The position numbers were made by a program, and so were the translations under genes. From assembly GCA_036186865.1 (NCBI GenBank), contig AP025053.1, positions 10,200,097 through 10,264,096 on the forward strand: a stretch of DNA of 64,000 bases, given 5' to 3'. Positions within the stretch are counted from its first letter, which is position 1. Each line of letters starts with the position of its first letter. Below, piece by piece: positions 54,221 through 64,000 of the stretch. A model generated the notes under the pieces. The model worked only from the letters and a program-made list of their open reading frames with translations. It was not told the origin of the DNA and did not search any database. The stretch comes from Eustoma russellianum (Eukaryota; Streptophyta; Magnoliopsida; Gentianales; Gentianaceae).

Positions 54221-54364
54221 TACATGTAGAGCTTAAAGTGAACATGTATTTTAGTTCCTTCGTATCTAAACCCATTTATCAAGCTACTATCTAAATCCGT
54301 TAAAGATTGGTACTACCAAATTTGTTTTCAAATGTATACTAAGTATTTGCTAACAGGTTACTAT

Positions 54365-54540
54365 AGCACTATCCATACATACATACATACATACAAATAT
54401 ATATATATATATACGCACACACACTCACATACATACATATACATACATACATACACACACACATACATATATATGTTTGTATGTATGTATGTATATGTAT
54501 ATATGTGAGTGTGTGTGTGTGTATATACACACACATCTAT
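54365..54540. repeat. (CATA)n/(TA)n/(TG)n microsatellite
   Basis: ACATACATACATAC, TATATATATATA and TGTGTGTGTG runs; partly inverted about its centre. Confidence 0.95.
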
Positions 54541-54866
54541 GATATTGATCTTCTGAAATCAAAGATTCCATTTAATTTTCTTATAAGAAATTATCTCAAC
54601 AATATTCATAATATTTTCATCAAAAATAGACAAGAAAAATTTATTCTTTTCTTTACCAGATTTTGATTTATGTTTTTATCTAAGTTTTTATGATGATTTC
54701 TAGTATTTTTATTTCTTTTTCTCTTTCAAATTCATAAAAACTATGGTTTTTAGTTTTGTTTATTAGGCCAACGATTTTATATGGGAAAAGACCTTAACCT
54801 TAACAATATGATTAAGTTCGTCATCAACAATCTGCGATGGTTGATACCTAGCTCCTGGAGAAGAGG
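54541..54866. other. AT-rich spacer before copia C
   Basis: No gene or repeat I can support. Confidence 0.4.
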
Positions 54867-54871
54867 AATTA

Positions 54872-56058
54872 TGTTGGCACAATCAATCCTGTACCAAGAC
54901 GCAGTCGTACACTGTGTGCATATGAAACAACAAAATAAATCAAACCCGGGGCGAGTCAAGGACTCTGTCCTTAAGACGTATTGCTCCGGTATACTGTGCC
55001 CAACCGGTATGAGCAATCGTCTCCCAGGATACAACGGGTACCTGTTCAGTTGAGCGGCACTGCTGAACTTGAACTCCTTCGAACTCTAGAGTGTCCTGAC
55101 TTCTCCCGGACGATATGCAAGACTCACGTGCTGTGAAATGCAGAATGCTTTTATGCTTGATTGCTTGTAAGTGGTGTGTTTATGAAAGAGCCATTAGCCC
55201 TCTTTATATAGGGGAGTAGGAGGTACCGTAACCGTTGGATCAAAACCGAAGTTTGATTTAAGCCGTCGGATTAAAACCTCCTATCCAGATTAGGATGGTT
55301 TAATCTCAGCCATTAGATTGAAGATAGATTATCAGGTTTAAACCTGGAACGTTGGATGGAAACCATATTCGGTTAAGCGGTTAAGACAGTTTAAATCTCG
55401 GCCGTTAGATTCAAGCTGCTTTACTCACTACCGTTAGATCACAACAGATGATCTTATCTTGAATGGAGGAGGATAGAGTTTGATTCATTTTGAATCAAAT
55501 CTGCCAACAGAATCAAATCTGCGCCTGCTGTCAGACTTCGATCGATCACATCGATCGATCGAAGTGACATCGATCGATCGATGTTATCGATCGATGTCTG
55601 ACTGAACACTTCATTCGATCATCCTGATCGTTCTAAGGGACATCGATCGATCGAAGTGATCGATCGATGTCCTCTGATCCACTTTGATCGATCTAAGAAG
55701 AGTATGATGTCCTCTGATCCACTTCGATCGATGACATCGATCGATCGAAGTGACATCGATCGATCGATGTCATCGATCGATGTCCGTCAGAAGCTTTTAC
55801 GCCACGTGGACACTTCCAACGTGGCATTCCTCCATACGGGTGACACGTCACCCATCCACAACATTTCCATCTACTTTGAGCATTAATTTCACATTCACAC
55901 AAAACATAATTGAGTGAGATCACATCCTAACATTAACTACACGTTAAGGATTCATTAAGCTCATAGTACGTTGCACAAATCTTGCAACATTCATAACGGG
56001 CCAAAGCCCAATCTTCAATATCCAACGATGGGCCAAGCCCAACCATAATTCTCCAACA
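54872..56058 (-). repeat. Copia C 3' LTR
   Basis: Plus strand TGTTGGCACAATC ... CTCCAACA. On the minus strand a TATA box CTATATAAAG lies near 55199-55213. A block of nested CGATCGAT palindromes lies at 55537-55795. Confidence 0.95.
55537..55795. repeat. CGATCGAT palindrome array in the copia C 3' LTR
   Basis: Many overlapping self-complementary words ATCGATCGATCGAT and GAAGTGACATCGATCG, plus GATGTCCTCTGATCCACTT twice. Perfectly repeated in the other LTR (61448-61706). Confidence 0.9.
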
Positions 56059-56072
56059 ATCCCCCACATGAA
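56059..56072 (-). other. Copia C polypurine tract
   Basis: Minus strand CATGTGGGGGAT directly before the LTR start TGTTGGAG. Confidence 0.85.
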
Positions 56073-56604
56073 TGTAAATTAATGCAGACACTTATGCAAA
56101 CTCTGAGGAGAAGTCAGACAAGAAAATATTGCATCAGAAGAGGTAGCTTCTGGCTTTGAACCTTTCTTAGTGACGTATCATCGGATCCACTCGGCTAAGT
56201 AGTGACTTGATGTCTTGAACTAGTCAGCCTTTGTTGTGAACCAAGACAATGATACTCACACAATATTTCCTTTAACACCCTTTTGGTTCTCATGGTTGTG
56301 TTCGTTTTGGCCATGAACAACCTGGTTTCAGAAAGTGTTTTAGAGAAATCTTGCCACCTAGACTTTCTCATAGAAGCGGCCCCACTTCACACTTACATAG
56401 GTGATTCCTATCAAGAGTATTCTGCCATACTCCACTTGACGCATCAAGATATAGGACATCATTAAAAGCCTTAGCTTACCCTAAAATCTCTGCAGACAGC
56501 ACTTTTATCAGACGGAATGAGTAAGTGCTAACTGAACCTTCATAACTTAGTTGTCCCATTGAACCAAGATTCTGGGATCTCCAGTCAACAAGGTTGGGTT
56601 ACCA
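56073..56604 (-). other. Copia C 3' untranslated region
   Basis: Between the pol stop and the PPT; no open frame on the element strand. Confidence 0.5.
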
Positions 56605-59600
56605 TTATAAAGATTCATGCATTATGGGCTTCAGTCCCATTCTGCTTGTCAATCTTGACATCTGATCTCTAGGCAAGCCTTTTGTAAGCGGATCCGCAAG
56701 ATTCTCCATTGATTTTATATAATCTATGGAAATCACGCCATTAGAGATCAACTGTTTAATGGTATTATGTCTTCGACGTATGTGTCGTGACTTACCATTA
56801 TAGATGCTACTTTGAGCACGTCCTATAGCTGACTGACTATCACAGTGTATGCTAATAGGAGCGATTGGCTTAGGCCAGCACGGAATATCTTCCAGAAAAT
56901 TCCGAAGCCACTCAGCCTCTTCCCCAGCTTTGTCCAACGCTACGAACTCAGCTTCCATAGTGGACCTAGCTATGCATGTTTGTTTCGTGGATTTCCACGA
57001 CACAGCAGCACCACCAACAGTGAACACGTATCCACTGGTGGATTTCGAGTCTTTACTGTCTGATATCCAATTTGCGTCGCAGTACCCTTCCAATACTGCT
57101 GGATATCTCGAGTAATGTAATCCATGATACATTGTGTATTTTAAATACCTCATTACTCTGTTAAGAGCTTTCCAATGATCATCACTTGGATTACTCGTAA
57201 ATCTGCTCAACTTGTTTACTGAACAAGCTAAGTCTGGTCTTGTACAATTCGTTATGTACATCAGACTCCCGATTACCTGAGAGTATTTCAACTGGGCAAC
57301 AGGTTCGCCTCGATTCTTTCTTAAGTGTATACTTAAGTCGAGCGGGGTCTTTACCGGTCTCACATCATCCATATTGAACCGTTTTAGGACAGATTCAATA
57401 TAGTGTGTTTGTGACAGTACGAGTCCCTCGGTCATCCTAGAAATCTTAATTCCTAGAATAACATTGGCAACTCCCATATCCTTCATATCGAAGTTTCTCG
57501 TCAACATCTTCTTTGTGTTCAAGATTATGTCCCGAGTACTTCCCATGATTAGCATGTCATCTACATAAAGACACACTATCACATATGCGCTCTGTGTGCT
57601 CTTAATGTAGACACACTTGTCACACTCATTGATCTTGAAACCATTAGCTAACATGGCTTGATCAAATTTCAAGTGCCACTGCTTAGGCGCTTGCTTAAGC
57701 CCGTACAAGGACTTAACGAGTCTACAAACCTTAGACTCTTGTCCTGGAACCACAAACCCTTCGGGTTGTTCCATATAAATCTCTTCCTCCAACTCACCAT
57801 TCAGAAACGCAGTCTTTACATCCATCTGATGGATTTCCATGTTATAGACTGCAGCAATCGCAACTAGCATCCTTATAGAAGTGATCCTAGTCACCGGTGA
57901 GTAGGTGTCAAAGAAGTCAAAGCCTTCCTTTTGTCGATAGCCTTTAGCTACCAACCTGGATTTATACTTTTCAATAGACCCATCCTCTTTCAGTTTCTTC
58001 TTGAAAACCCACTTACAACCAAGTGGTTTACTTCCAGGTGGAAGGTTAACCAACTCCCAAGTGTGGTTCTGAAGAATCGAGTCTATTTCACTGTCAACTG
58101 CTTCTTTCCAGAATGGTGCTTCTGGAGTTGACATAGCCTCGGAAAAGTTCCTTGGCTCATTTTCTACCATATAGGTTAGAAAATCTGGTCCAAACGAAGT
58201 TGGCATTTTGGCACGCTTGCTTTGACGAAGTTCCTCATCTCCTTGAGGAGTCGCCTCACGCAATCGCTTACCATATCTTGTTTCTTCTTGAATTTTGTCT
58301 TTCCTTGGAAAGACATCTTCAAAGAACACTGCATTCCTTGACTCCATGACAACGTTTTCATGTATGTCAGGAATATCCGATTTGTGCACCAAGAATCGAT
58401 ATGCACTACTGTTAGTTGCATAACCGATGAATATGCAATCAACTGTTTTAGGCCCAATTTTAACTTGTCTTGGTTTAGGTACAGCAACCTTTGCCAGACA
58501 CCCCCACACTTTCAAGTATTTGTAACTAGGCTTGTAGCCTTTCCACAGCTCGAACGGGGTTACATCCATCTTCTTAGATGGAATTCTGTTTAGAATGACG
58601 TTGGCTGAGAGGATTGCTTCCCCCCACAAGTTCTGAGGTAAACCCGAACTTATCAACATAGCATTCATCATCTCTTTTAGAGTACGGTTCTTGCGTTCAG
58701 CAATACCATTCGATTGAGGTGAATATGGTGCAGTCGTTTGATGAATAATGCCACTTTCTGAACAGAATTCATTAAACGGTGTATCATATTCGCCACCTCT
58801 ATCACTACGGATTGTTTTAATTCGTTTGCTAAGTTGATTCTCAACTTCATTTTTATAATCCTTGAAAGCATCAAGGGCCTCGTCTTTGCTACTTAGCAAA
58901 TATACATAACAGTATCGCGTGCAATCGTCGATAAAAGTTACGAAATACTTTTTACCACCTCTTGTTTGCACAAACTTTAAATCACACACATCGGTATGAA
59001 TTAAATCCAAAGGTTCAGTGTTCCTTTCTATTGAAGGAAATGGCGCCTTTGCCATCTTCGCTTCAACACATATTTGACATTTTCCTTTATTATTAAAGTC
59101 CAGTTTGGGCAATAAGTCAAGATTACTCATACGTTGTATTGACTTGTAATTAACATGTCCCAAACGAAAATGCCATAAACAAGAAGATTCAAGCATGTAA
59201 GCAGAAGAGGAAGCAATTTTATTAGCCTCTGCGGGCAAATCTCTTTTGGGTACAATAATGATGACATTCAATTTAAACATCCTATTTGACAAGTACCCTT
59301 TCCCCAAATACATGCCATTTTTCGAAAGAATAACTTTATTGGACTCTAACACTAGTCTAAAACCATGCATGACTAGAAGAGATCCAGATACTAAATTCTT
59401 CCGAATATCAGGGACGTGTAGCACATTCTGCAGAGTCAGATGCTTCCCTGATGTGAGCTTCAGAACAACTTTGCCCTCGCCTTCAATCTTCGAGGAGGCC
59501 GAGTTTCCCATGAAAAGTTGTTCATTGTTCCCGGGCTGATACTCCGTGAACATCTCTCTGCTGGAGCAAACATGTCTAGTGGCGCCAGTATCAAGCCACC

Positions 59601-60204
59601 ACTCGCGTACGTTCCCCACAGCATTACACTCTGAGACCACCGCACAGAGATTCAGGTCATCCATTGCGTCGACCAGATTTGCTTTCGCTTTATTCTGATT
59701 TTGATTCTTTTTGGGCTTCCTGCACTCACTGCTTCGATGCCCTGGTTTACCACAGTTATAACACTTACCTGTGAACTTCTTTGCAATTTCCTTGCCCTTG
59801 GAGTTCACACTCAAAGTGTTATGCTTCTTCTTGTTCTTTGCCTCAGCAACATGAGCTTTGGCTTGACCAGAAGACATGGATGGCTTTCTTTCGGAGCGAC
59901 GGTTGTCCTCCTCAATCCGAAGACGGACTATCAAATCCTCCATCTTCATCTCCTTTCGCTTGTGTTTGAGATAGCTCTTGAATTCCCTCCACGAAGGAGG
60001 CAGCTTCTCAATCACAGCCGCAACTAGGAAAGATTCACTGAGCGTCATGCCCTCCTCTTCCATTTCAGAAACCAACATCTGTATTTCTTCCACCTGCGAA
60101 ATTACAGTTTTGGAATCTAACATTTTATAGTCGAGAAATTTCCCAACTATCAACTTTTTAGTACCCGCATCTTCTGTGCGGTACTTTTTATCCAAGCCAA
60201 CCAT
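56605..60204 (-). CDS. Copia C gag-pol polyprotein (main open frame, 1199 codons)
   Basis: Uninterrupted minus-strand frame; its first Met is internal to gag because of a frameshift upstream. Gag C-terminal part at residues 1-145, then zinc knuckle CYNCGKPGHRSSEC (148-161). Protease WWLDTGATRHV with Asp 205. Integrase: HHCC (H345, H350, C376, C379) and core Asp 405, Asp 468 and Glu 503, the D-D-35-E spacing. RT about 715-960 with LYVDDMLI (active site 880-883). RNase H about 1035-1180 with YCDANW (D1043), MEAEF (E1086) and HCDSQSA (D1122); it ends LADPLTKGLPRDQM ... HESL. Every catalytic residue I looked for is present. It would process itself, copy the RNA and integrate the DNA. Confidence 0.95.
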   Translation of the reverse strand: MVGLDKKYRTEDAGTKKLIVGKFLDYKMLDSKTVISQVEEIQMLVSEMEEEGMTLSESFLVAAVIEKLPPSWREFKSYLKHKRKEMKMEDLIVRLRIEEDNRRSERKPSMSSGQAKAHVAEAKNKKKHNTLSVNSKGKEIAKKFTGKCYNCGKPGHRSSECRKPKKNQNQNKAKANLVDAMDDLNLCAVVSECNAVGNVREWWLDTGATRHVCSSREMFTEYQPGNNEQLFMGNSASSKIEGEGKVVLKLTSGKHLTLQNVLHVPDIRKNLVSGSLLVMHGFRLVLESNKVILSKNGMYLGKGYLSNRMFKLNVIIIVPKRDLPAEANKIASSSAYMLESSCLWHFRLGHVNYKSIQRMSNLDLLPKLDFNNKGKCQICVEAKMAKAPFPSIERNTEPLDLIHTDVCDLKFVQTRGGKKYFVTFIDDCTRYCYVYLLSSKDEALDAFKDYKNEVENQLSKRIKTIRSDRGGEYDTPFNEFCSESGIIHQTTAPYSPQSNGIAERKNRTLKEMMNAMLISSGLPQNLWGEAILSANVILNRIPSKKMDVTPFELWKGYKPSYKYLKVWGCLAKVAVPKPRQVKIGPKTVDCIFIGYATNSSAYRFLVHKSDIPDIHENVVMESRNAVFFEDVFPRKDKIQEETRYGKRLREATPQGDEELRQSKRAKMPTSFGPDFLTYMVENEPRNFSEAMSTPEAPFWKEAVDSEIDSILQNHTWELVNLPPGSKPLGCKWVFKKKLKEDGSIEKYKSRLVAKGYRQKEGFDFFDTYSPVTRITSIRMLVAIAAVYNMEIHQMDVKTAFLNGELEEEIYMEQPEGFVVPGQESKVCRLVKSLYGLKQAPKQWHLKFDQAMLANGFKINECDKCVYIKSTQSAYVIVCLYVDDMLIMGSTRDIILNTKKMLTRNFDMKDMGVANVILGIKISRMTEGLVLSQTHYIESVLKRFNMDDVRPVKTPLDLSIHLRKNRGEPVAQLKYSQVIGSLMYITNCTRPDLACSVNKLSRFTSNPSDDHWKALNRVMRYLKYTMYHGLHYSRYPAVLEGYCDANWISDSKDSKSTSGYVFTVGGAAVSWKSTKQTCIARSTMEAEFVALDKAGEEAEWLRNFLEDIPCWPKPIAPISIHCDSQSAIGRAQSSIYNGKSRHIRRRHNTIKQLISNGVISIDYIKSMENLADPLTKGLPRDQMSRLTSRMGLKPIMHESL

Positions 60205-60635
60205 AATGCTTTTGCAGTTTTAAAAGTACAAAATATGCCATAGAGAGAATTATCTAGGCATCCAAGAATCAAATTTAAACAACAGAAATTTGTGTATGCC
60301 CAGGCCTCAGCACCCAAGGCATTCTGCATATTCTGCTGTTGATCCTCCACAGGCTCAACCACAGGTGGATCCTCGCTGAGCATTCTGGCCAACCCCAACG
60401 CAGTGAGGTAGAACAACATCTTTTGCTGCCACCTCTTGAAGAAGCTTCCAGCAAATTTCTCCGGCTTCTCCACCTGAGCAGCAGTGGCAGCCGGATTCAT
60501 TTGAGGCCCTCCAGTAGGTGCCAACGGAACCGCATTAATTTGTGGTCCGGTAGCAACATTGTTTGCCCCTTCTGGTGCGGACACGGAGTGAGCACCATTG
60601 AAGCCGTGAACAGAGTTTGAACTCTCGTTCTCCAT
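60150..60635 (-). CDS. Copia C gag N-terminus (separated by a frameshift)
   Basis: Begins MENESSNSVHGFNGAHSVSA, with EKFAGSFFKRWQQKMLFYLT near residue 57, the usual start of copia gag. The frame is right up to FKTAKALW near residue 143. After that, GLDKKYRTEDAG is found one base out of frame, in the long polyprotein frame. A single-base deletion near 60212 explains the break. Without it the polyprotein would be about 1345 aa. The overlap of the two frames (60150-60204) is therefore an artefact of the lesion, not a programmed junction, though programmed shifting cannot be excluded. Confidence 0.85.
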   Translation of the reverse strand: MENESSNSVHGFNGAHSVSAPEGANNVATGPQINAVPLAPTGGPQMNPAATAAQVEKPEKFAGSFFKRWQQKMLFYLTALGLARMLSEDPPVVEPVEDQQQNMQNALGAEAWAYTNFCCLNLILGCLDNSLYGIFCTFKTAKALWLAWIKSTAQKMRVLKS

Positions 60636-60782
60636 TCCTGTTCAGTTTGATCAAAACGTAGAGATCAGAACTATCACAGGTTTAAGAATGAGTACAAGAG
60701 ACTGCAAAACAGTACGAAACTGCCTTTGCGTAAATAAACAAAAAGGTACAGAATATAATTGAATCGAATTACGTCTTAAGAT
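60636..60782 (-). other. Copia C leader and unusual primer region
   Basis: After the LTR the minus strand reads ATCTTAAGACGTAATTCG, not the common TGGTATCAGAG. TACGTCTTAAG at 60770-60780 is the exact complement of CTTAAGACGTA at 60881-60891 inside the adjacent LTR. Confidence 0.6.
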
Positions 60783-61968
60783 TGTTGGCACAATCAATCC
60801 TGTACCAAGACGCAGTCGTACACTGTGTGCATATGAAACAACAAAATAAATCAAACCCGCGGCGAGTCAAGGACTCTGTCCTTAAGACGTATTGCTCCGG
60901 TATACTGTGCCCAACCGGTATGAGCAATCGTCTCACAGGATACAACGGGTACCTGTTCAGTTGAGCGGCACTGCTGAACTTGAACTCCTTCGAACTCTAG
61001 AGTGTCCTGACTTCTCCCGGACGATATGCAAGACTCACGTGCTGTGAAATGCAGAATGCTTTTATGCTTGATTGCTTGTAAGTGGTGTGTTTATGAAAGA
61101 GCCATTAGCCCTCTTTATATAGGGGAGTAGGAGGTACCGTAACCGTTGGATCAAAACCGAAGTTTGATTTAAGCCGTCGGATTAAAACCTCCTATCCAGA
61201 TTAGGATGGTTTAATCTCAGCCATTAGATTGAAGATAGATTATCAGGTTTAACCTGGAACGTTGGATGGAAACCATATTCGGTTAAGCGGTTAAGACAGT
61301 TTAAATCTCGGCCGTTAGATTCAAGCTGCTTTACTCACTACCGTTAGATCACAACAGATGATCTTATCTTGAATGGAGGAGGATAGAGTTTGATTCATTT
61401 TGAATCAAATCTGCCAACAGAATCAAATCTGCGCCTGCTGTCAGACTTCGATCGATCACATCGATCGATCGAAGTGACATCGATCGATCGATGTTATCGA
61501 TCGATGTCTGACTGAACACTTCATTCGATCATCCTGATCGTTCTAAGGGACATCGATCGATCGAAGTGATCGATCGATGTCCTCTGATCCACTTTGATCG
61601 ATCTAAGAAGAGTATGATGTCCTCTGATCCACTTCGATCGATGACATCGATCGATCGAAGTGACATCGATCGATCGATGTCATCGATCGATGTCCGTCAG
61701 AAGCTTTTACGCCACGTGGACACTTCCAACGTGGCATTCCTCCATACGGGTGACACGTCACCCATCCACAACATTTCCATCTACTTTGAGCATTAATTTC
61801 ACATTCACACAAAACATAATTGAGTGAGATCACATCCTAACATTAACTACACGTTAAGGATTCATTAAGCTCATAGTACGTTGCACAAATCTTGCAACAT
61901 TCATAACGGGCCAAAGCCCAATCTTCAATATCCAACGATGGGCCAAGCCCAACCATAATTCTCCAACA
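60783..61968 (-). repeat. Copia C 5' LTR
   Basis: 1186 bp; essentially identical to the 3' LTR, including the palindrome array (61448-61706). Confidence 0.95.
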
Positions 61969-61973
61969 AATTA

Positions 61974-62889
61974 TACATGACATTATTGTTAACGTACAGT
62001 TTTCTAACCCGACAATTATACTAGTAATTAACTATTGAAAGTAAAAAGAAAAAAATAAAAATATACTCCGTAAACCAATCAAATGTGTTGATAAATTTAT
62101 AATGAAATACACAAAACATAAAACACATACCCAGTATATCCCAAGTTGCTATCGTTAGATTCTGAGAAGGATGAAAGACAAACAATACCTTTATCACAAA
62201 AGATCCGGTCTATATGTAACTATATAGATGACGCACTAATATAGATATGGTGTGCTAGTGTGTTAGTGAGGGAATTTAGTAAATATAAATAGACAGTTTT
62301 TGATATTAAAATAGTTATAACCGTGTATATATATAAATAATGAAAGACAAAGACAAAGACAAATACAAACAGAAAAAATGCAAAGTGAAAAATAAATAAT
62401 TAGAAAAATTAAATTCTAATCCATGATGAACTTTCTTACTTTCTTTTGCCCCGGTCAGAAATGATGTCTGAAAGGCTTGTTTATCTAAATATACATGCAT
62501 GAGGAATGGCGCGCGTGTTATCAGCGGTCAAATAATAATATCATATTTTATTTGCGGCAGATACTTTGTTATTACCACCATTCTTTAATACATTAAACAC
62601 GAGATTTTACACGTTAAACTTTTCTTTATTGCCATGTGGTAGCTTCCATGAACATTTCCTTTAGCCGACCGGATACAGAGAGCTAGCTTCGGGTTGGTCT
62701 TCTCCTCTTGATCCTGCCAAAACGATCTTTTTACAAAGCGTCCAAATCTATATAAACATATTCAAATACATATACATAAGTAAACATAAACATACACATA
62801 TGTCATATATACGTATGTATATCTACATATGCATCACACATATGTTTAAAGATACTTCGATCAAATAGAGAATTCCAGCATCTACAAAG
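61974..62889. other. AT-rich spacer
   Basis: No gene I can support. The GC-neutral stretch 62640-62760 (TAGCTTCCATGAACATTTCC...) stands out from its flanks but is not recognised. CATA microsatellite-like words lie near 62760-62830. Confidence 0.35.
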
Positions 62890-63055
62890 GTTGGGTACTT
62901 TTAGACTGCAAACCATCAATTTATAATATCTCATATAATTTATTTTAATATGACGGTCCGCATAAATTTTGGTTCATTTATTATTAAACTAAGTTTGAGT
63001 CTTCCCAATGTTAAAAAGTGAGATTCAATTAACTATTCCTAATGGACTAGCATGA
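62890..63055 (+). repeat. Dispersed repeat, copy 2 (paired with 17825-18000)
   Basis: GGTACTTTTAGACTGCAAAC onward, diverged from copy 1 by substitutions and small indels. Confidence 0.65.
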
Positions 63056-63097
63056 TTTTACTCTGCTTTTCCATAATAGGCTTGAGCTCGAGTATTG

Positions 63098-63271
63098 GGC
63101 CGGGATAGGATCACCTCACCGCAAGGGGGGTGGTGACACGTGACCGCGCGACACGTGGCAGCAAGGGGGAGGGGTGGTGAGACCCTCATCTAGCCTCATC
63201 ACCCCCTTGCTGCCACGTGTCGCATGGTCACAAAGGGGGTGAGAAAAGTTGGGGTGAGAAGATCCCAACCC
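63098..63271. mobile_element. Foldback MITE (Mutator-like), 174 bp, with three G-boxes
   Basis: Exact 9-bp flanking duplication CGAGTATTG (63089-63097 and 63272-63280), as left by Mutator-like transposases. Almost the whole element is an inverted repeat: GCGACACGTGGCAGCAAGGG near 63149 pairs with its complement near 63204-63223. CACGTG occurs at 63137, 63152 and 63214. Confidence 0.8.
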
Positions 63272-63280
63272 CGAGTATTG

Positions 63281-64000
63281 TGGAGTTTGAGTCGAACTCA
63301 AGCGAAAAATTCGCACAATTGAAAATAAATTTCGTTTCAAAGGTTGTATGTCAAAGTATAAATAGTCATTTTTAACTATTACTATTGAATCTCATTATCT
63401 TTATAGGAAAACTTTTTATCATTCTAATTATTGTCAATTATCATGTCTAATTTACTGTTTATATTTTAGTCTGAACATACACATGAGCTAACCATCTAAA
63501 CGTCAATACGCTTAAATTTAGATTTATAAATATTGTGTCAAGCTCAGTTTAATCTACAACTTCATCGAATCAACCAGTCAAGCAAAAACTCGTACCAGAT
63601 TTGATTGGTTCATGAACAGCTTGATTCAATACGTTCGAGACTTGGATGTCTTTTTTATGGAAATTTTAGCACAATATGGTAACCAAACAGAAAGAAATGA
63701 AAACAAAGGTGAAATGAGCTCTTGGTCAGGGGTACTCTCATGGATGATCCCCGCTTCCTTCATCGTGTCTGGCTAGAATCAAATATACAAGTCAGTTTAG
63801 CTCAGGAAAGAAAAGAAGAAAGTGATTCGACTTGGTCTGATATGGATTTACTGCTCATGCAACTCTTGCATTTTAGGGGATGATCACAGGCTGAGCTTTT
63901 CCCACTTACGCAGTGGACTCCTTCTCGATAATCCTGACGGTTACGACCCGCATCTCTAGGTCAGTAGAAAAAGAAATAAGATGATAGAAAAGAAAATAAA
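63281..64000. other. Right-hand flank, no gene seen
   Basis: AT-rich to about 63640. The last 330 bp are less AT-rich (GGATGATCCCCGCTTCCTTC, CAGTGGACTCCTTCTCG) and might belong to a transcript continuing beyond the window, but no frame or RNA motif is convincing. Confidence 0.3.

Larger units (their letters stand above)
54872..61968 (-). mobile_element. Copia C: young Ty1/copia element, 7.1 kb, minus strand
   Basis: LTRs 54872-56058 (1187 bp) and 60783-61968 (1186 bp), target duplication AATTA on both sides (54867-54871 and 61969-61973). By eye the LTRs differ by two substitutions (C/A and G/C) and one A in a run, under 0.3%. Gag-pol is open except for one frameshift. It is the most recent insertion in the window. 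Domain order protease-integrase-RT-RNase H defines Ty1/copia; it looks Tork-like but lineage is not certain. Confidence 0.96.

Noticed and set aside
55656..55886. 76-codon frame present identically at 55656 and 61566
   Set aside because: Product of the CGATCGAT palindrome array in the copia C LTRs; identity reflects LTR identity.

Overview
The window is repeat-dominated plant nuclear DNA, most likely from a eudicot with a large, retrotransposon-rich genome. Evidence for this is the mix of element types: Ty3/gypsy elements with the dual RNase H of the Tat lineage, Ty1/copia elements, L1- and RTE-type LINEs, a TRIM, tRNA-derived SINEs, and Stowaway-, hAT- and Mutator-like MITEs. The only convincing host gene is a small intronless NIMIN-like gene (NPR1-interacting repressor type) at 44996-45337. 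It has four TGACG motifs 140-210 bp upstream of its ATG. I see no rRNA, tRNA gene, CRISPR array or prokaryotic feature.

Layout, left to right. 1-801: an L1-type LINE on the minus strand (end of ORF1 plus an open endonuclease domain that runs off the window). 802-8995: a decayed chromovirus-like gypsy element (gypsy A) with a truncated 5' LTR and about 2.1 kb of AT-rich DNA inside. 8996-12916: a SINE and two 5'-truncated LINEs lying 5' end to 5' end. 13441-16905: an RTE LINE carrying a 380-bp TRIM with intact 5-bp target duplications. 16915-18168: a 95-bp tRNA-like SINE, microsatellites and an unexplained exon-like reading frame. 18174-36536: an old copia element on the minus strand (copia A, TSD ATTGC). 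Inside it sits an 11.6-kb Tat gypsy element (gypsy B, 23042-34628, TSD AAAAT). 36797-44336: a second, younger Tat-type element that has lost all of pol (gypsy C, TSD GACAG). It ends about 660 bp upstream of the NIMIN-like gene.

After the gene come a Stowaway-like MITE, a very old copia element on the minus strand (copia B, 45875-50437), decayed Athila-like fragments, a SINE and a hAT MITE with clear target duplications. Next is a very young copia element on the minus strand (copia C, 54872-61968, TSD AATTA). Its LTRs differ by about two substitutions and one indel over 1.19 kb, and its gag-pol is open except for one frameshift. A foldback MITE containing three G-boxes closes the annotated part.

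The most interesting system is the antisense gene shared by gypsy B and gypsy C. Between pol (or its remnant) and the 3' LTR, both elements carry a four-exon gene on the opposite strand. Each copy has its own TATA box, the same GT-AG introns, and identical lengths for exons 2, 3 and 4 (177, 386 and 612 bp). The predicted protein is about 717 aa, with a plant-transposon domain, basic NLS-like segments and a long coiled coil. The pol-less element kept this gene while losing every pol domain. All coordinates, divergence counts and family names come from reading by eye; no search was run.
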